From: CAZQQN01 sp964549595
GTDB lineage: Bacteria; Bacteroidota; Bacteroidia; CAILMK01; CAYYUA01
Direction: 5' to 3'
Assembly (NCBI GenBank): GCA_964549595.1
Contig: CAZJWK010000034.1
Span: 1-23,320 of the forward strand
DNA length: 23,320 nucleotides
In this document: in pieces, positions 7,792 to 16,435 of the stretch
Numbering within the stretch: position 1 is the stretch's first letter
How the letters are laid out: the number at the start of each line of letters is the position of its first letter
Position numbers and translations under genes: made by a program
Notes under the pieces: generated by a model
What the model saw: only the letters and a program-made list of their open reading frames with translations
Databases searched by the model: none
What the model was told of the DNA's origin: nothing

Positions 7792-8910
7792 TTAAATTGA
7801 TTTTCGAAAGGTGATATGGGTTTTAATGTGCTCTGTTCCTAAAGATTCCACAATATGAAGCATTTTGGGGTTAAAATCGCCTATCCAGGTCAATTCTAAA
7901 TCATCCCAACGGTTTTGGGGCTGAAGATGGTTCCCGGCAGCAGTTATCATAGCACCCTCCAGGCCTATACCTCTGTGATCGGGGTCAACACCAAATACCA
8001 GGCCAAACATTTTGCGGCAGGTTTGCCGCCATTCATGCCATTTAAAGCGCAATTTCTCCCAAAGCCCAAACTTACCGTTAAAATAGCGAAATATTTGATT
8101 TAATTCAGGCATCATAATGAAAAAGCCAACGGGTTCATCCTTGTAATAACCAAACCAAACCAAATCATCAACCAAAACAGGCTTAAGGGATTTCATGATG
8201 CTCATAGCCTGTTCTTCTTTCATAGGCTTAAAACCGGGCCTTTCTGACCAGGCGCGGTTGTAGACATGCCGAAATTGCTCAGCGTAATGGGTTAACCTTT
8301 TTTTATCAATATGACCGAAGGTGTAATCCTTATTCGCAGCCAATCTTTCTGCTTTTTCCCGGTACTTTTCCTCTAATGGCCTCTGAACTTTGCGGTAATA
8401 GGTGAATTGACGGTAGTAAGTTTCAAAGCCGTAATGCTCGAATAAGGTCTGGTAGTAGGGGGGATTGTAATTCATTCCATAAGTCGGAGGATAAAAACCA
8501 TCAACCAATAGGCCCCAAAACCGGTCTTTTTCTCCAAAATTGATGGGCCCTTCCACCTTTTCAATTTCCCTTTCAGCCAGCCATTCCTCGCATTTTTGAA
8601 ACAAGTGATCAGCCATTGATTGATCATTTACACATTCAAAAAAACCCATTCCACCAGTCTTCCCTTCTTCCTTATTTAACAATTTAGGATGAATAAAAGC
8701 GGCCACACGGCCAACCGGTTTATTTTGCTCGTACAATACCCAGCGGACGGCATCACCTTCCCGGTACAAAGGATTTTTATCCTTTTTAAAAACTTTTTCA
8801 ATATCCTTGTTTAGCGGAGGTATCCAGTTTGGATCGCCCTTATTGATGATAAAAGGCACCTTAAGAAAATCCTTAACACGCCTTCGGGTATTAACGATTT
8901 TTGTTTGCAT
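7792..8910 (-). CDS. YghO-like GNAT-fold protein
   Basis: 372-residue cytoplasmic protein. The start (VNTRRRVKDFLKVPFIINKG, then DPNWIPPL) closely resembles the E. coli YghO-type family of proteins with a GNAT acetyltransferase fold. A GNAT-like segment follows: VGRVAAFI near 60, and a later region with KDEPVGFFIMMPELN and DPDHRGIGLEGAMI, the latter resembling the acetyl-CoA-binding R/Q-x-x-G-x-G/A loop. Substrate is unknown; the family is generally annotated as hypothetical or N-acetyltransferase. It lies between the PspC-like gene and the TPR lipoprotein gene, all on one strand, with 5 bp to the latter. ATG start. Confidence 0.8.
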   Translation of the reverse strand: MQTKIVNTRRRVKDFLKVPFIINKGDPNWIPPLNKDIEKVFKKDKNPLYREGDAVRWVLYEQNKPVGRVAAFIHPKLLNKEEGKTGGMGFFECVNDQSMADHLFQKCEEWLAEREIEKVEGPINFGEKDRFWGLLVDGFYPPTYGMNYNPPYYQTLFEHYGFETYYRQFTYYRKVQRPLEEKYREKAERLAANKDYTFGHIDKKRLTHYAEQFRHVYNRAWSERPGFKPMKEEQAMSIMKSLKPVLVDDLVWFGYYKDEPVGFFIMMPELNQIFRYFNGKFGLWEKLRFKWHEWRQTCRKMFGLVFGVDPDHRGIGLEGAMITAAGNHLQPQNRWDDLELTWIGDFNPKMLHIVESLGTEHIKTHITFRKSI

Positions 8911-8951
8911 GGTTTAAACCCATTGAAAAACTATAAAAGGAAGTCCCGTAT

Positions 8952-9194
8952 TTAGAAGTCCATGACAGGATTGCGTTTACGCAAACGAATATAACGCCCA
9001 ATATTGATCAGGAAAGCCAGGGAGAGGTAAATCAAAATGGGTGAGCCCATGGCCATAAACGTGATGTAAATAAAAAACAAGCGAATTTTAGAAGTGGCCA
9101 CACCTATAATATTCCCAATAAAGGAACATACACCAAATGCCCTTACTTCCAAAAATGCTTTTAAATGTTGGGCCATTTTTTCTATCCAAGCCAT
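8952..9194 (-). CDS. Short PspC-domain membrane protein
   Basis: Small membrane protein of 80 residues. The pattern RAFGVCSFIGNIIGVATSKIR (split: RAFGVCSFIG, then GVATSKIRLFF) and SPILIYLSLAF is the PspC domain signature, with one amphipathic and one clear membrane helix (about 38-64) and a basic tail RYIRLRKRNP ending MDF, as in single-domain Bacteroidota PspC proteins. The role may be envelope-stress related, by analogy with phage-shock PspC; no PspA/B is nearby. I prefer the ATG at 9194; a TTG nine codons upstream (9221) is the alternative but adds residues not typical of the family. Confidence 0.82.
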   Translation of the reverse strand: MAWIEKMAQHLKAFLEVRAFGVCSFIGNIIGVATSKIRLFFIYITFMAMGSPILIYLSLAFLINIGRYIRLRKRNPVMDF

Positions 9195-9305
9195 GATTTT
9201 GCCTAATTTTAAAGCAACCAAAATAAAAATCTTTCAGGAAAAATCCAAATCTGTTTCATTGCAGACAAGTTTTTTAATTAATCATTGGCTGCAAATAAAA
9301 GCCCA

Positions 9306-10592
9306 TTAACCTTTACCCGCTAATATTTTGGTGCCAATTCCGCAATCAAGGCAACGCTTTTGGTCACAATATTGCTTTTTCAGGAATAACAAGGCTTGGG
9401 AATGAGCCGCATTTTCGTTTTTAGCACCAAGCCCTTTCCATTTTTTCAAAATGCTATTCTCTTCGGGAGGCAAACTTTCCAGGAGGTCAATGGCCTTTTC
9501 CTGTAATGATTCTTGGTTTTGTGCCTGTCCATAGGCAAAAAGAAAGGGAACCACGGTATTGATCAGGATATTTTCACGGCCCTTTTTGCCTAAATGTTTT
9601 GGATTCCTTGTTTTAGAAATACGATCAAACTGATAATGGTTATTCCAGTATTCCGAGGCCTTCACTTTAAAAAGCTTTTTGATGGTTTCCTTATCGGATG
9701 TCTCGAGCACCTTGGCAAAAAGGCCCGAGGCTTTGTGAATCAAGTCGGCCAATTGAGCAATCCGGATAGCCGGGAAATTAGCCGGTCTTAGGCGCAGTAA
9801 ATTCCATTCTTGCTCCCCGATCGGAATTAGGCCATATTTATCACTTAAAAACCGGTATTCTTTCTGCAAAGCTTTGGGATAATCATCCACAAAAACATGG
9901 TTGAGCATACCGGCTTGCCCGAACAAAAGGGCCTCAACCTGATGAAGCTTATCCTTATGTTTACTCAAAATTTTCAGGGGCAAGGCCTTGGCCAACCGTT
10001 CAAAAGGTTCTGCGTTAACATTAAAACCAAAATTACGGGCCAACAATTGATAAAATGTTTCCCGCCAATCATTTTGGTTGGCTTCCAATAATTGATGTAA
10101 ACGGGTAGATTTTTCCTCAATCCTTTCTATTATCACGCGATTAATCCATTGACTAACCGTCAATTCAGGCACGTGAGGAAAATGCTCAACGCAGGGTATC
10201 CATTGTTGGTTATCCTTTAGCGCCTTATAGCGACCCAAAAGCTTGCTGTCAATCCGGTCCTTAAGTGCTAAACAGGGAATTTTGTTTAACTGATGATTTT
10301 CCTTTTCCGGATTCAAATCATCCTCATAAACCACATGCAATACCACATTATCAAATGAGGGATCCTTGTGGTGATTATGCCGGAACCAGTCCGAAGCCTT
10401 AATATGGATCTCTATGTTACCTGCCCAAAGGGTATCACCGATATAAATCCGGCCGTTCATAAAATCTGGGCCTGCATCATGGTTATGAAAACCGTTATTC
10501 TGAATACGGATTCCTTCCCCGGCTTGAGTGCATAGGTTTCGTTGGTCAAAAAGCTGGAACTTCCAGATAAAATGTAAAAGGGCTTCTTGCAT
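9306..10592 (-). CDS. DUF2851 family protein
   Basis: 428-residue protein of the DUF2851 family, widespread in Bacteroidota and of unknown function. Recognised by the N-terminal HFIWKFQLFD, GFHNHDAGPDFMNGRIYIG, WAGNIEIHIKASDWFRHNHH and VVLHVVYEDD segments. The His/Asp/Glu cluster here (about 34-90) resembles a metal or nuclease-like active site, which is inference. The C-terminus has a Cys cluster C409, C414, C417 (CDQKRCLDC) that could hold a metal. It stands between the pyrF gene and the PspC gene on the same strand, with its own candidate promoter upstream. ATG start. Confidence 0.88.
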   Translation of the reverse strand: MQEALLHFIWKFQLFDQRNLCTQAGEGIRIQNNGFHNHDAGPDFMNGRIYIGDTLWAGNIEIHIKASDWFRHNHHKDPSFDNVVLHVVYEDDLNPEKENHQLNKIPCLALKDRIDSKLLGRYKALKDNQQWIPCVEHFPHVPELTVSQWINRVIIERIEEKSTRLHQLLEANQNDWRETFYQLLARNFGFNVNAEPFERLAKALPLKILSKHKDKLHQVEALLFGQAGMLNHVFVDDYPKALQKEYRFLSDKYGLIPIGEQEWNLLRLRPANFPAIRIAQLADLIHKASGLFAKVLETSDKETIKKLFKVKASEYWNNHYQFDRISKTRNPKHLGKKGRENILINTVVPFLFAYGQAQNQESLQEKAIDLLESLPPEENSILKKWKGLGAKNENAAHSQALLFLKKQYCDQKRCLDCGIGTKILAGKG

Positions 10593-10669
10593 ATAAAGCA
10601 GGTTTGGGTTAAATTACAAAAGAGCCCGGAACAACAATGATTAAAAATCATAAACCGTACCGCCCTAAA

Positions 10670-10677
10670 CAAATTTA
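10670..10677 (-). promoter_or_regulatory. Putative -7 box upstream of the DUF2851 gene
   Basis: The minus strand reads TAAATTTG, an exact TAnnTTTG match, 77 bp upstream of the DUF2851 ATG in the pyrF-DUF2851 spacer. No good TTG -33 element is evident at the right spacing. Confidence 0.35.
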
Positions 10678-10708
10678 AATAAGAAACAATCTTTAAAAAA
10701 GAATAGTC

Positions 10709-11509
10709 TTAAACCCAATTCCGCATGACCTTTTGATAACCATGCGCCGCTTCCCTGGCTTGTTTTTTAAAATCCTTGTCAGTACCTGCGTAAAGGATGG
10801 ACCTGGAAACATTAACCAAAATCCCATAATCCTTATTCATCCCGAATTCTGCCACTTGCTCCAGGTCTCCTCCTTGTTTCCCAATACCCGGAATGAGTAA
10901 AAAATGATCCGGGCAATATTCACGAGCATTTTTCAAGTATGAGGCCTGTGTCCCGCCAAAGACGAACATCGTGTTTTCAGCATTTCCCCAGTCCTTAGCT
11001 TTCTCCATGATATGGGCATACAAAGGCTTGTCACCTGAATTCAATAATTGAAAATCATTGGCACCCGGGTTAGAAGTCAATGCCAGGATAATGGCCCATT
11101 TGTTTTCATGGGTTAAGAAGGGTTCAATGGCATCCCTCCCCATATAAGGCGAAAGGGTCACCGCATCAAAGTCTAGCTCATCGAAAAATGCTTTGGCGTA
11201 CTGGTCAGCAGTATTGCCGATATCCCCCCGCTTGGCATCGGCTATAGTAAAAATTCCTTCGGGAATATAAGCGAGGGTTTCATAGAGGATATCCCACCCT
11301 TTACTCCCTAATGCTTCATAAAAGGCCATGTTGGGCTTATAGGCAACGGCATAGTCAACCGTGGCATCTATTATGGCTTTGTTAAAACTCAGAATAGGCT
11401 CAGGTTCCTTACGGATCTTGTCCGGAAGTTTATCCCAATCCGGATCCAAACCAACGCACAAAAAACTTTTTTTATCCTGAATTAGACGCTTAAGAGTGGC
11501 TTTATTCAT
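10709..11509 (-). CDS. pyrF: Orotidine 5'-phosphate decarboxylase (type 2)
   Basis: Converts orotidine monophosphate to UMP, the last step of de novo pyrimidine synthesis. 266 residues with the TIM-barrel motifs of the longer type 2 PyrF group: GLDPDWDKLP near 20, FNKAIIDAT and AYKPNMAFYEALG (about 42-67), and the catalytic DAKRGDIGNTADQYAKA with D91, K93 and D96. The C-terminal phosphate-binding part has LLIPGIGKQGGDLE and NVSRSILYAG. No other pyrimidine gene is adjacent. It follows the upstream lipoprotein gene by 27 bp on the same strand and may be co-transcribed with it. ATG start. Confidence 0.97.
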   Translation of the reverse strand: MNKATLKRLIQDKKSFLCVGLDPDWDKLPDKIRKEPEPILSFNKAIIDATVDYAVAYKPNMAFYEALGSKGWDILYETLAYIPEGIFTIADAKRGDIGNTADQYAKAFFDELDFDAVTLSPYMGRDAIEPFLTHENKWAIILALTSNPGANDFQLLNSGDKPLYAHIMEKAKDWGNAENTMFVFGGTQASYLKNAREYCPDHFLLIPGIGKQGGDLEQVAEFGMNKDYGILVNVSRSILYAGTDKDFKKQAREAAHGYQKVMRNWV

Positions 11510-11536
11510 GAAGCATATTTAACACCGCATGCGAAT

Positions 11537-12070
11537 TTAATCCTTAAAAGGGATAGGAGGGGAAAAAACGGTATTGCTTTTGTTTAAAGCCCGGTCATAA
11601 ATGAACACCTCAAACCTTATCTTGCCATTATAATCCCTTTCCGGGAAATTTTTGGCATAAACCTTTAAGCGATTAACGGTTACATTGATCTTACCTTTTA
11701 TGGCCTTATTGTCCCCTTTCGGAGTCAGATTTCTGAAACGGTAACGAAAACGAATGGTATCCCTGGTGTCCGGAAAAGGATCTTTAGTGGTCTGGCCATA
11801 TTGTCCATTAAATTTTTCGTAATATTTGATGATCAAATTATTGGCATATTTGCCGGTGTCAAACGGTGGTTTGTCATGTTCAGGGCCTAACCCCAAATCC
11901 CCATTGCCATCTTTGTAACCAATAGTCAGGCGGATTGAATCTTCACCCGTTTTTTCGTAATTTTCAAAGGTAATAGAAGGCTCATTGCCTAACCCCTGAT
12001 CTTGATTACATGAAGCGGTAAAAAGCATCAAAAAGCCTAAAAAAACAAAATTTATAAGTTTGAATGGCAT
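11537..12070 (-). CDS. Putative lipoprotein with YKDGNGDLG repeat-like motif
   Basis: 177-residue predicted lipoprotein. The N-terminus MPFKLINFVFLGFLMLFTASC has a basic start, a hydrophobic core and a lipobox TASC with Cys21. The mature part contains IRLTIGYKDGNGDLGLGPEHD, a motif common in Bacteroidota beta-sandwich lipoproteins (the listed run is 20 residues or fewer per segment: IRLTIGYKDG, NGDLGLGPEHD). A later part (about 110-177) looks like alternating beta strands. No function can be assigned. Its ATG lies only 13 bp from the divergent LuxE-like ATG, so its promoter must sit inside that gene. Confidence 0.75.
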   Translation of the reverse strand: MPFKLINFVFLGFLMLFTASCNQDQGLGNEPSITFENYEKTGEDSIRLTIGYKDGNGDLGLGPEHDKPPFDTGKYANNLIIKYYEKFNGQYGQTTKDPFPDTRDTIRFRYRFRNLTPKGDNKAIKGKINVTVNRLKVYAKNFPERDYNGKIRFEVFIYDRALNKSNTVFSPPIPFKD

Positions 12071-12083
12071 AAACGGGGTTTTA

Positions 12084-13070
12084 ATGAATGATATAACGGA
12101 TTTTGCTCGTCAAATATTTTACAACTCTAGCTTCAAATTTTCGGAATCTGCCATTGAAATAAGGAACTACCAGTATCTCAACAATACTGTTTTCCGCACC
12201 TTCCTGAATCATTTGCAGTTAAATCCTTCCAATTCAAACGCAATAACTGACATACCGTTCCTGCCCATTGAATTCTTCAAAAGCCATAAAGTCATTACCG
12301 GAAACTTTACTCCCGAAACCACTTTCTTTAGTAGCGGCACCACATCTTCCGAAAGATCGGGTCATTTAGTAAGGGATTTGAGCCTATATGATATAAGCCT
12401 GATAGAAGGTTTTAAATATTTTTATGGTAAGCCCGAAAACAAAGCTATTCTTGCCCTTTTACCCACTTACCTGGAAAATCCCAACGCTTCATTGGTCTAT
12501 ATGGTAAACCAATGGATTCAAGAAAGCCAATATCCGGAAAGCGGTTTTTTCTTAAATGAATACACCGAACTCCGGGATACAATTCAAAACCTCCAGGAAA
12601 GGAGTGCACCGGTAATTCTAATAGGAGTAAGTTATGCCTTGCTGGCACTGGCGGAAAACCATCCTATGGACCTTTCTGATGTCATTGTCATGGAAACCGG
12701 CGGAATGAAAGGCCAAAGGAGAGAAATGGTACGCGCGGAGTTGCACGAAATACTCAAAAAACAATTCAAAAAGGATTTAATACACTCCGAATACGGGATG
12801 ACCGAATTGCTTTCACAGGCTTATTCCCAAGGGGAAGGCATTTTTCAAACACCCCCCTGGATGGAAATTTACGTCCGCGACCCGTATGATCCTTTTCACG
12901 TTTCAAAAACCGGGAAAGGGGCTTTGAATATCGTGGACCTCGCCAATGTGCACTCCTGTAGCTTCATAGCGACACAGGATCTGGGCGAAAAATTTGAAGA
13001 TGGTTCTTTTCAGGTTTTAGGGCGTTTCGACCAATCGGATATCAGGGGCTGTAACCTCATGATGGTTTAA
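12084..13070 (+). CDS. LuxE-like acyl-protein synthetase family protein
   Basis: 328-residue protein resembling LuxE, which activates fatty acids as acyl-AMP and transfers them to a protein thiol. Motifs of the adenylate-forming superfamily are visible: FFSSGTTSSERSGH (about 81-94), like the phosphate-binding loop, EYGMTELLSQAY (236-247), like the A5 Y-G-x-T-E motif, and DLGE then GRFDQSDIRGC near the end. The family occurs widely in Bacteroidota without luciferase genes; its substrate there is uncertain. No luxA, B, C or D neighbour exists here. I chose ATG 12084 over an upstream TTG (12060) because it matches the usual N-terminus and avoids overlap with the divergent lipoprotein gene. The stop is followed directly by a bidirectional hairpin terminator. 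Confidence 0.85.
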   Translation: MNDITDFARQIFYNSSFKFSESAIEIRNYQYLNNTVFRTFLNHLQLNPSNSNAITDIPFLPIEFFKSHKVITGNFTPETTFFSSGTTSSERSGHLVRDLSLYDISLIEGFKYFYGKPENKAILALLPTYLENPNASLVYMVNQWIQESQYPESGFFLNEYTELRDTIQNLQERSAPVILIGVSYALLALAENHPMDLSDVIVMETGGMKGQRREMVRAELHEILKKQFKKDLIHSEYGMTELLSQAYSQGEGIFQTPPWMEIYVRDPYDPFHVSKTGKGALNIVDLANVHSCSFIATQDLGEKFEDGSFQVLGRFDQSDIRGCNLMMV

Positions 13071-13072
13071 AA

Positions 13073-13109
13073 AAAAGCCACGCTAACATATGAAGTTAAC
13101 GTGGCTTTT
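13073..13109. terminator. Bidirectional hairpin terminator, copy 1
   Basis: Arms AAAAGCCACG (13073-13082) and its complement (13100-13109), plus four further pairs after one mismatch, enclose a 7-base loop. It begins 3 bp after the LuxE-like stop on the plus strand. It also lies 30 bp after the stop of the secreted-protein gene on the minus strand, where it runs into a six-T tract. An identical hairpin lies at 16843-16879. Confidence 0.85.
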
Positions 13110-13138
13110 GATAGGGGTATTCCATTTATACAGCAACC

Positions 13139-16100
13139 TTAACGGGCTACTGAAAGCTTGGCTGTTTTTTCAAAGGATTGACCATTCATTCTGAGAATGT
13201 AATTCCCTTTTTCAAGCTCACTAACATTGAGCCTGAATGATTGCTTTCCTTGTGTACCTTTTACATTTTTCTCACGAACTATCTGACCGTTAAGGTCAAC
13301 CAGCTGAAAAAGGCTGCGTTCACCTTTGGGTATATCAAACGCCACTTTAGTACTATTTCTGGCCGGATTGGGGTAAACTTTTAAAGCGGGTTCAAAGTCC
13401 TCTTTTTGGTTGGCTTGCCAATCATCGTTAGCAGGAATCTGATCAGTGGAGCGGGTTAAGTAAATCCCGCGACCATGAGTAGCCGCATAAATCACCGGCC
13501 CTTTGGCCCAGTCAAATGGCTTTACCTGCCTAAGTTGATGAGTGGCCACTCTGGGCATACCATTGTTAATTTCAACCCAACCACGGCTCCGGTTATTCAG
13601 ATCCAGGAACCACATCCCCATTTCCGTCCCTACGAAGATCTGATTCGCCGAATCCATACGGAATAAACCATCATAAACCGGCATTAAAGGCAGATCCGCT
13701 GAGGAAGGACCCTCGTCATCAAGTACCTCAAAGCTTACATTAGAGGCTGAGTCCATCGCATTCTGGGAATAAAACACATGATCACCTGAACCATAATTGC
13801 CACAAGTAACCAACATACGATCGTCATTCTTATTGTCTACATCCACACCCGTGACTACATTCTGGAAAGTGCCAATGACATCCACGTCAAGAGAATCCCT
13901 TTTAAATGCTCCTTTATCAAAGTGGGCATAACGCAACCCGGAAATCCTGATTACCCGGCTAATGCCTCCGTCCCAACCACCAACAAAAACGGTGTTGCCA
14001 TCATTGGTATAATCAAGGGTCATGGGAACATCCAGGTTTACGTTGGCCAGTTTAAACCAGGAGGGATTTACACTAAAATTCATCATTTGGTCTGTCAACC
14101 AAATCTCATTCTCAAGCGGCATGGTAAATAAAGCCCTAACAGGGTCCTGTATATCAATGGATTCAAGGGGTGATAAACCTTGTTTTAAGGTGTGTTCGAA
14201 TTCAATACCGTTATTGCTTAACACCTTGACAGTCTTACCCGGAAGCTTAGCAATATCCTGATCAGCTTTGAATTTATTGTTACCAACCTGAGTAAAATGA
14301 GAAGTATCATTGCGGAAATATTGGGCATTTTCAGCCGAAGCTTCGTATTCTGCTCCCTTTTCTAATACCACGTTATTATCGGCTGCAAAAACCACAGAAT
14401 CTTTGCTCAAGCTATCATCAGGATTCTCATAAAGCCTAAAAGGCGTATTGAAAAGGGATTTGGATTCCTTGCCATTGATGTCATCAAAAGAAAGCCTATC
14501 CATGCTGCCCCCGGCATCCTGGGACCTTGCTACCCTTGCCTGCTGGCTCTCATTGATGTAAACATCGTTATTGAGGTCCGAAATTTCTGCATAGAAGCCA
14601 TCAGCACCGAGCACCACTTGATAACTTTTGCCGGTAAGGCTGTTTTTTAGCAGTTTTAAAGAATTGTTATCCTGCGTTCCTCCAACGATATCACCCCTTT
14701 TAGAAGCATCCAGCGCATAAAACTGAGTGACATTGTACCCGATATTGATTTCTTTGTATTTGGGCTTTTCATCCTTCGTAAAATCACCACGGGTACGGAA
14801 AATGCCGCCGTCATTGGCAAGATACATTTTGGGTGGCTTGGCGTCCATACTGAAGACTACCTCATGATGATCAACGTGAACATATCTTTTATTGCCTGAG
14901 AAATTGAACGCGGATGCAGCTTGACTCCATTGTCCTTTGCCGTCATTATCACCGCCGCCATCCCATAGCCAGAAATTAATCCCGCCAACAAAAATCCGGT
15001 CCTTTTGCGAAGGATCCACGCCAATGGCATTATCCCAAACACCCTGAGCATCATTTCCTCCCCTGGAATAGGGATCAAAAAACCCATCTCCTTCCGCAAT
15101 AGAAGTCCAATTGTCCCCGTTATCACGGGTTTGATAAATGCCCCTGAGATCATCTGGGGTGATAAAATTTACCCCGGAATTCACGATACTAATGTAAACG
15201 AAATTGGGATCTGAAGGGGAAATGGTCGTTTCAATACGCCCGTAAGTTCCGGAAGGTAACTGGTTTTGATTATCATCATTCAATAAGGTGAAATTTTTAC
15301 CGTTATCGGTCGACCTTAAAAGGTGAGAAGAAGTAGCCGCATAAACCGTCTTGCCATCCGGAGAGGTATTCACTTCTAAATATGGTTCACCGTTATAAGC
15401 CCCATTGGAGCCCATATTGTTAATCCTGCTCCAGTTTTGCCCGCCATCGGTGGAAACCCTAATTCCATTATCCGTTGCTGCGTAAATCTTTTGCGGGTTG
15501 TTTTCACTAATAGCAATTTCGTGGACATTATCCCAGGTGCCTCCTGAATTGGTCATCGGATTATTGGGAATGGTACTTTCAAGGTGTTGCCAGGTTTTTC
15601 CACGATCAGTCGACTTCCAAATACCCATCCCTATATGGCCGGTTTTTCCACCAAAACCATTTTTGTAAGCACCGCTGTAGGCAAAGCCCTGTTCACCGGT
15701 ACCAAAATAAATATCACCATTGGAAGCCTGTTCCATACAAACTATAGCCAGGCTTTTATACTTATCAGAACCTTCATATTTTACAGGTTCCCAGGTAGTG
15801 CCTCCATTGGTAGAACGAAATAAACCGCCACTGACACCTCCGGCAAAAAGGCGTTTGGGATTTTCGTTATCAACCACTATATCACGTGTCCTTCCGCCTA
15901 TGTTATCAGGACCTTTATTAGTCCATTGTATGTGATTGGATTGCCTTTTATAACTGGGATTGTGCTCGGCCTGATCTACGGCTTTTTTCACATCTGCCAC
16001 ACCAACCTGACCAGTATATGGGTTGGCTCGAATTAATGACATATAACGGGAATAACCCTTTGCCGATTCCCCTTCTTCTTCGGATTCAATAAAAAATGTT

Positions 16101-16225
16101 TTTTCGGTGGGTTTGAAAGCTTGGTAATGTTCAGGGCCTGAAAATTGGTTCTGAGCCCAGAAATAAGCCGCTGAAGCGACTGCTAAACCTAATGAAAGGG
16201 TAAGAATAAGTCCTTTTGTTTTCAT
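13139..16225 (-). CDS. Secreted Asp-box (BNR/sortilin-like) beta-propeller protein with T9SS sorting domain, copy 1
   Basis: 1028-residue secreted protein. An N-terminal signal peptide (about 1-20, core LILTLSLGLAVASAA) is followed by a propeller region typical of Bacteroidota VPS10/sialidase-like proteins. It includes WTNKGPDNIGGRTRDIVVD (about 101-119) and Asp-box motifs at S138-W145, S205-W212, S258-W265 and S305-F312, plus a variant TRDNGDNW near 368. The last 80 residues (about 948-1028, starting LKVYPNPARNSTKVAF) form a type A T9SS C-terminal sorting domain, so the product is expected on the cell surface or outside. Binding or catalytic role unknown; Asp-boxes mark fold, not activity. 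The protein is identical to copy 2. Its upstream genes are decayed remnants, so its promoter is unclear. Confidence 0.92.
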   Translation of the reverse strand: MKTKGLILTLSLGLAVASAAYFWAQNQFSGPEHYQAFKPTEKTFFIESEEEGESAKGYSRYMSLIRANPYTGQVGVADVKKAVDQAEHNPSYKRQSNHIQWTNKGPDNIGGRTRDIVVDNENPKRLFAGGVSGGLFRSTNGGTTWEPVKYEGSDKYKSLAIVCMEQASNGDIYFGTGEQGFAYSGAYKNGFGGKTGHIGMGIWKSTDRGKTWQHLESTIPNNPMTNSGGTWDNVHEIAISENNPQKIYAATDNGIRVSTDGGQNWSRINNMGSNGAYNGEPYLEVNTSPDGKTVYAATSSHLLRSTDNGKNFTLLNDDNQNQLPSGTYGRIETTISPSDPNFVYISIVNSGVNFITPDDLRGIYQTRDNGDNWTSIAEGDGFFDPYSRGGNDAQGVWDNAIGVDPSQKDRIFVGGINFWLWDGGGDNDGKGQWSQAASAFNFSGNKRYVHVDHHEVVFSMDAKPPKMYLANDGGIFRTRGDFTKDEKPKYKEINIGYNVTQFYALDASKRGDIVGGTQDNNSLKLLKNSLTGKSYQVVLGADGFYAEISDLNNDVYINESQQARVARSQDAGGSMDRLSFDDINGKESKSLFNTPFRLYENPDDSLSKDSVVFAADNNVVLEKGAEYEASAENAQYFRNDTSHFTQVGNNKFKADQDIAKLPGKTVKVLSNNGIEFEHTLKQGLSPLESIDIQDPVRALFTMPLENEIWLTDQMMNFSVNPSWFKLANVNLDVPMTLDYTNDGNTVFVGGWDGGISRVIRISGLRYAHFDKGAFKRDSLDVDVIGTFQNVVTGVDVDNKNDDRMLVTCGNYGSGDHVFYSQNAMDSASNVSFEVLDDEGPSSADLPLMPVYDGLFRMDSANQIFVGTEMGMWFLDLNNRSRGWVEINNGMPRVATHQLRQVKPFDWAKGPVIYAATHGRGIYLTRSTDQIPANDDWQANQKEDFEPALKVYPNPARNSTKVAFDIPKGERSLFQLVDLNGQIVREKNVKGTQGKQSFRLNVSELEKGNYILRMNGQSFEKTAKLSVAR

Positions 16226-16246
16226 AAGTTCCTGATTTTAAAAAAT

Positions 16247-16435
16247 TTAATTTGCTTGAAATGAATTTCCCTCAACCTTTCTGGAGGGGTAAACATGCCT
16301 CTCCGCATGGTAGGAAGACCGGACAAGGGGGCCGGATTCCACATAATCAAAGCCCATTTCCATGCCTACTTCTTTAAATTGCTGAATTTTTGGTGGTTAA
16401 ACAAAATGGTCTATATCTAAAAACTTATTGCTTGG
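16247..16435 (-). pseudogene. lipA: lipA 3' remnant
   Basis: The last 63 codons of lipA, ending at the same stop codon as the intact gene. Positions 16247-16386 equal the intact copy. Positions 16387-16435 match the intact gene without gaps but at only about 67% (16 mismatches in 49 bases). In frame this part reads PSNKFLDIDHFV, stop, PPKIQQFKEVG against PTNKHLNISHFVPPEKFQQFKEVG of the intact enzyme (split here as HFVPPEKF and QQFKEVG). An internal TAA and loss of the radical-SAM part make it non-functional. Confidence 0.9.

Larger units (their letters stand above)
13071..16386. repeat. Long direct repeat, copy 1 (3316 bp)
   Basis: Identical, as far as reading shows, to 16841-20156 at a constant offset of 3770. 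It covers the terminator hairpin, the whole 1028-residue gene, the 21-bp spacer and the last 46 codons of lipA, stop codon included. The left end is the first base after the LuxE-like stop codon. The right end lies inside the lipA-homologous stretch, where similarity continues at only about two thirds. Confidence 0.95.

Noticed and set aside
10631..10655. Hairpin ATGATT/AATCAT between pyrF and the DUF2851 gene
   Set aside because: Six AT-rich pairs with a tiny loop and no T-run; too weak for a terminator.
14857..15153. 98-codon minus-strand frame inside the propeller gene (also at 18627-18923)
   Set aside because: It lies in another frame of the same strand inside a well supported coding gene, and it is repeated only because the whole gene is duplicated.
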